Assembly (NCBI GenBank): GCA_963926475.1
Contig: CAWUXE010000002.1
Location: 124,001-188,000 of the forward strand
Direction: 5' to 3'
DNA length: 64,000 nucleotides
Origin: UBA2040 sp002384725
GTDB lineage: Bacteria > Bacteroidota > Bacteroidia > Flavobacteriales_D > Crocinitomicaceae
Both the position numbers and the translations under genes were made by a program. The notes under the pieces were generated by a model. It saw only the letters and a program-made list of their open reading frames with translations, ran no database searches and was not told the DNA's origin. Numbering within the stretch: the stretch's first letter is position 1; the number at the start of each line of letters is the position of its first letter. Shown here piece by piece: positions 63,437-64,000 of this stretch.

Positions 63437-64000
63437 CTACATCCAATTTAAAAGTATGTCTTCCTTGTTTAATAGAGACTTTGATGAAAAGTTAAAGAAA
63501 TATTTGCCTGGAAGTAAATCTATAAAGTTGTTTTCTATTTTCACACCGTTTTTTCTTGCGGTGATAAATACGTTAGAAAGATACTCCTTAGTTTCCACCA
63601 TTATCATTTTTTTTCCATTTTCATCAATTACAATGGAATGTTCTACTACCTCACATTTAGCTGTTTCTCTCTTGTTTGGAAGATGAGAAAAGGTTCTGTT
63701 TTGAATGAGCTTACCATCAACAAAAAGATTGATTTTTAGTGCGAAATTATTACTATCAAATGCTTGATTATTAATTATTTGTAGTATCTCAATTGAATTA
63801 TTCATTTCAACTATTTTTTCCTCAATAATTTCTTCTAAAAAAGTACCGTTCAAATCGTACATCGTCGCTTTTACAAGAACGTTAGTTTTTCCCGGATTGG
63901 TAGAAACGATAAAATATTTTTCTTTGTTGAGTTCATCAATTTTCGCTACAACTGCTATTTCGGCATAATCTCTTTGTGCTTGATAGTGCAGCGGCTTCCA
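63437..64000 (-). CDS. C-terminal part of a GH2-type beta-mannosidase, 5' end outside window
   Basis: The frame is open at base 64000 and ends with a stop at 63437, giving 187 residues. The first residues, WKPLHYQAQRDYAEIAVVA, match the end of the GH2 beta-mannosidase catalytic barrel (pattern WKALHYFAKRAF). The rest is the beta-rich Mig/Ig-like C-terminal domain (FIVSTNPGKTNVLVKATMYDLNGTFLEE...). The catalytic residues lie beyond the window. A beta-mannosidase could work with glycan-cleaving enzymes elsewhere. Confidence 0.8.
   Translation of the reverse strand, partial: WKPLHYQAQRDYAEIAVVAKIDELNKEKYFIVSTNPGKTNVLVKATMYDLNGTFLEEIIEEKIVEMNNSIEILQIINNQAFDSNNFALKINLFVDGKLIQNRTFSHLPNKRETAKCEVVEHSIVIDENGKKMIMVETKEYLSNVFITARKNGVKIENNFIDLLPGKYFFNFSSKSLLNKEDILLNWM

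Noticed and set aside
1..64000. Mobile element, prophage or CRISPR-Cas island
   Set aside because: No transposase, integrase, phage structural gene, cas gene or direct-repeat array was seen; base and codon use look even along the window.

Overview
The window is chromosomal DNA from a member of the Bacteroidota, most likely order Flavobacteriales (a Fluviicola/Crocinitomix-like lineage is my best guess, by inference). The evidence is the AT-rich coding sequence, TAnnTTTG-type -7 promoter boxes, almost no Shine-Dalgarno sequences, several proteins with type IX secretion (T9SS) C-terminal sorting domains, and phylum-typical families (DUF4421, DUF5606, S46 peptidase, BatA, CCG-domain Fe-S proteins). 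No transposase, integrase, phage gene or CRISPR array is visible.

Layout. 1-4066: a cut methyltransferase, an S9 prolyl oligopeptidase and a DUF4421 protein. 4067-9240 (minus): an operon of amidase, MCE/MlaD protein, membrane Fe-S oxidoreductase, HAD phosphatase, CCG Fe-S protein and a small conserved protein, divergent from lptD (9303-11864). 11948-16459: a complete glucose-6-phosphate to pyruvate/GAP Entner-Doudoroff operon (zwf-pgl-edd-eda). 16596-29236: a beta-glucan locus. Its plus-strand operon encodes a clan GH-A hydrolase, two outer-membrane beta-barrels, a lipoprotein and a CBM9-like protein. Its minus-strand genes encode a three-repeat T9SS protein, a GH16 endoglucanase with T9SS tail, a Nudix-fold (NrtR-type) regulator and a GH3 beta-glucosidase. 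29337-41026: YqgE, two lipid A-type acyltransferases around rarA, a BNR-repeat protein, an HD hydrolase, a ROK kinase, a GH92 alpha-mannosidase and an S46 dipeptidyl peptidase. 41075-52646: MarC, LuxC-like reductase, ferredoxin, SRP RNA, transaldolase-like aldolase, two subtilases, DUF5606 protein, M3 peptidase and DUF2490. 52734-62747: tRNA-Met, ICMT-like methyltransferase, START-like protein, LptF/G permease, two glycosyltransferases, BatA, a dihydroorotase-like protein, a methyltransferase and a MarR regulator. 62748-64000: a decayed SpoIIE-phosphatase region and the C-terminus of a GH2 beta-mannosidase.

The most notable system is at 11.9-29.3 kb. A 21-bp inverted repeat (TTATTGTA-N5-TACAATAA) stands, exactly or nearly so, before zwf, before the GH-A operon, before the three-repeat/GH16 genes and before the GH3-regulator pair. 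The simplest reading is one glucan/glucose regulon: surface and secreted enzymes cut a beta-1,3- or mixed-linkage glucan, GH3 releases glucose, and the Entner-Doudoroff enzymes burn it, all controlled by the Nudix-type regulator. No SusC/SusD pair is present in the locus. The two beta-barrels plus lipoprotein are candidates for an alternative uptake route.
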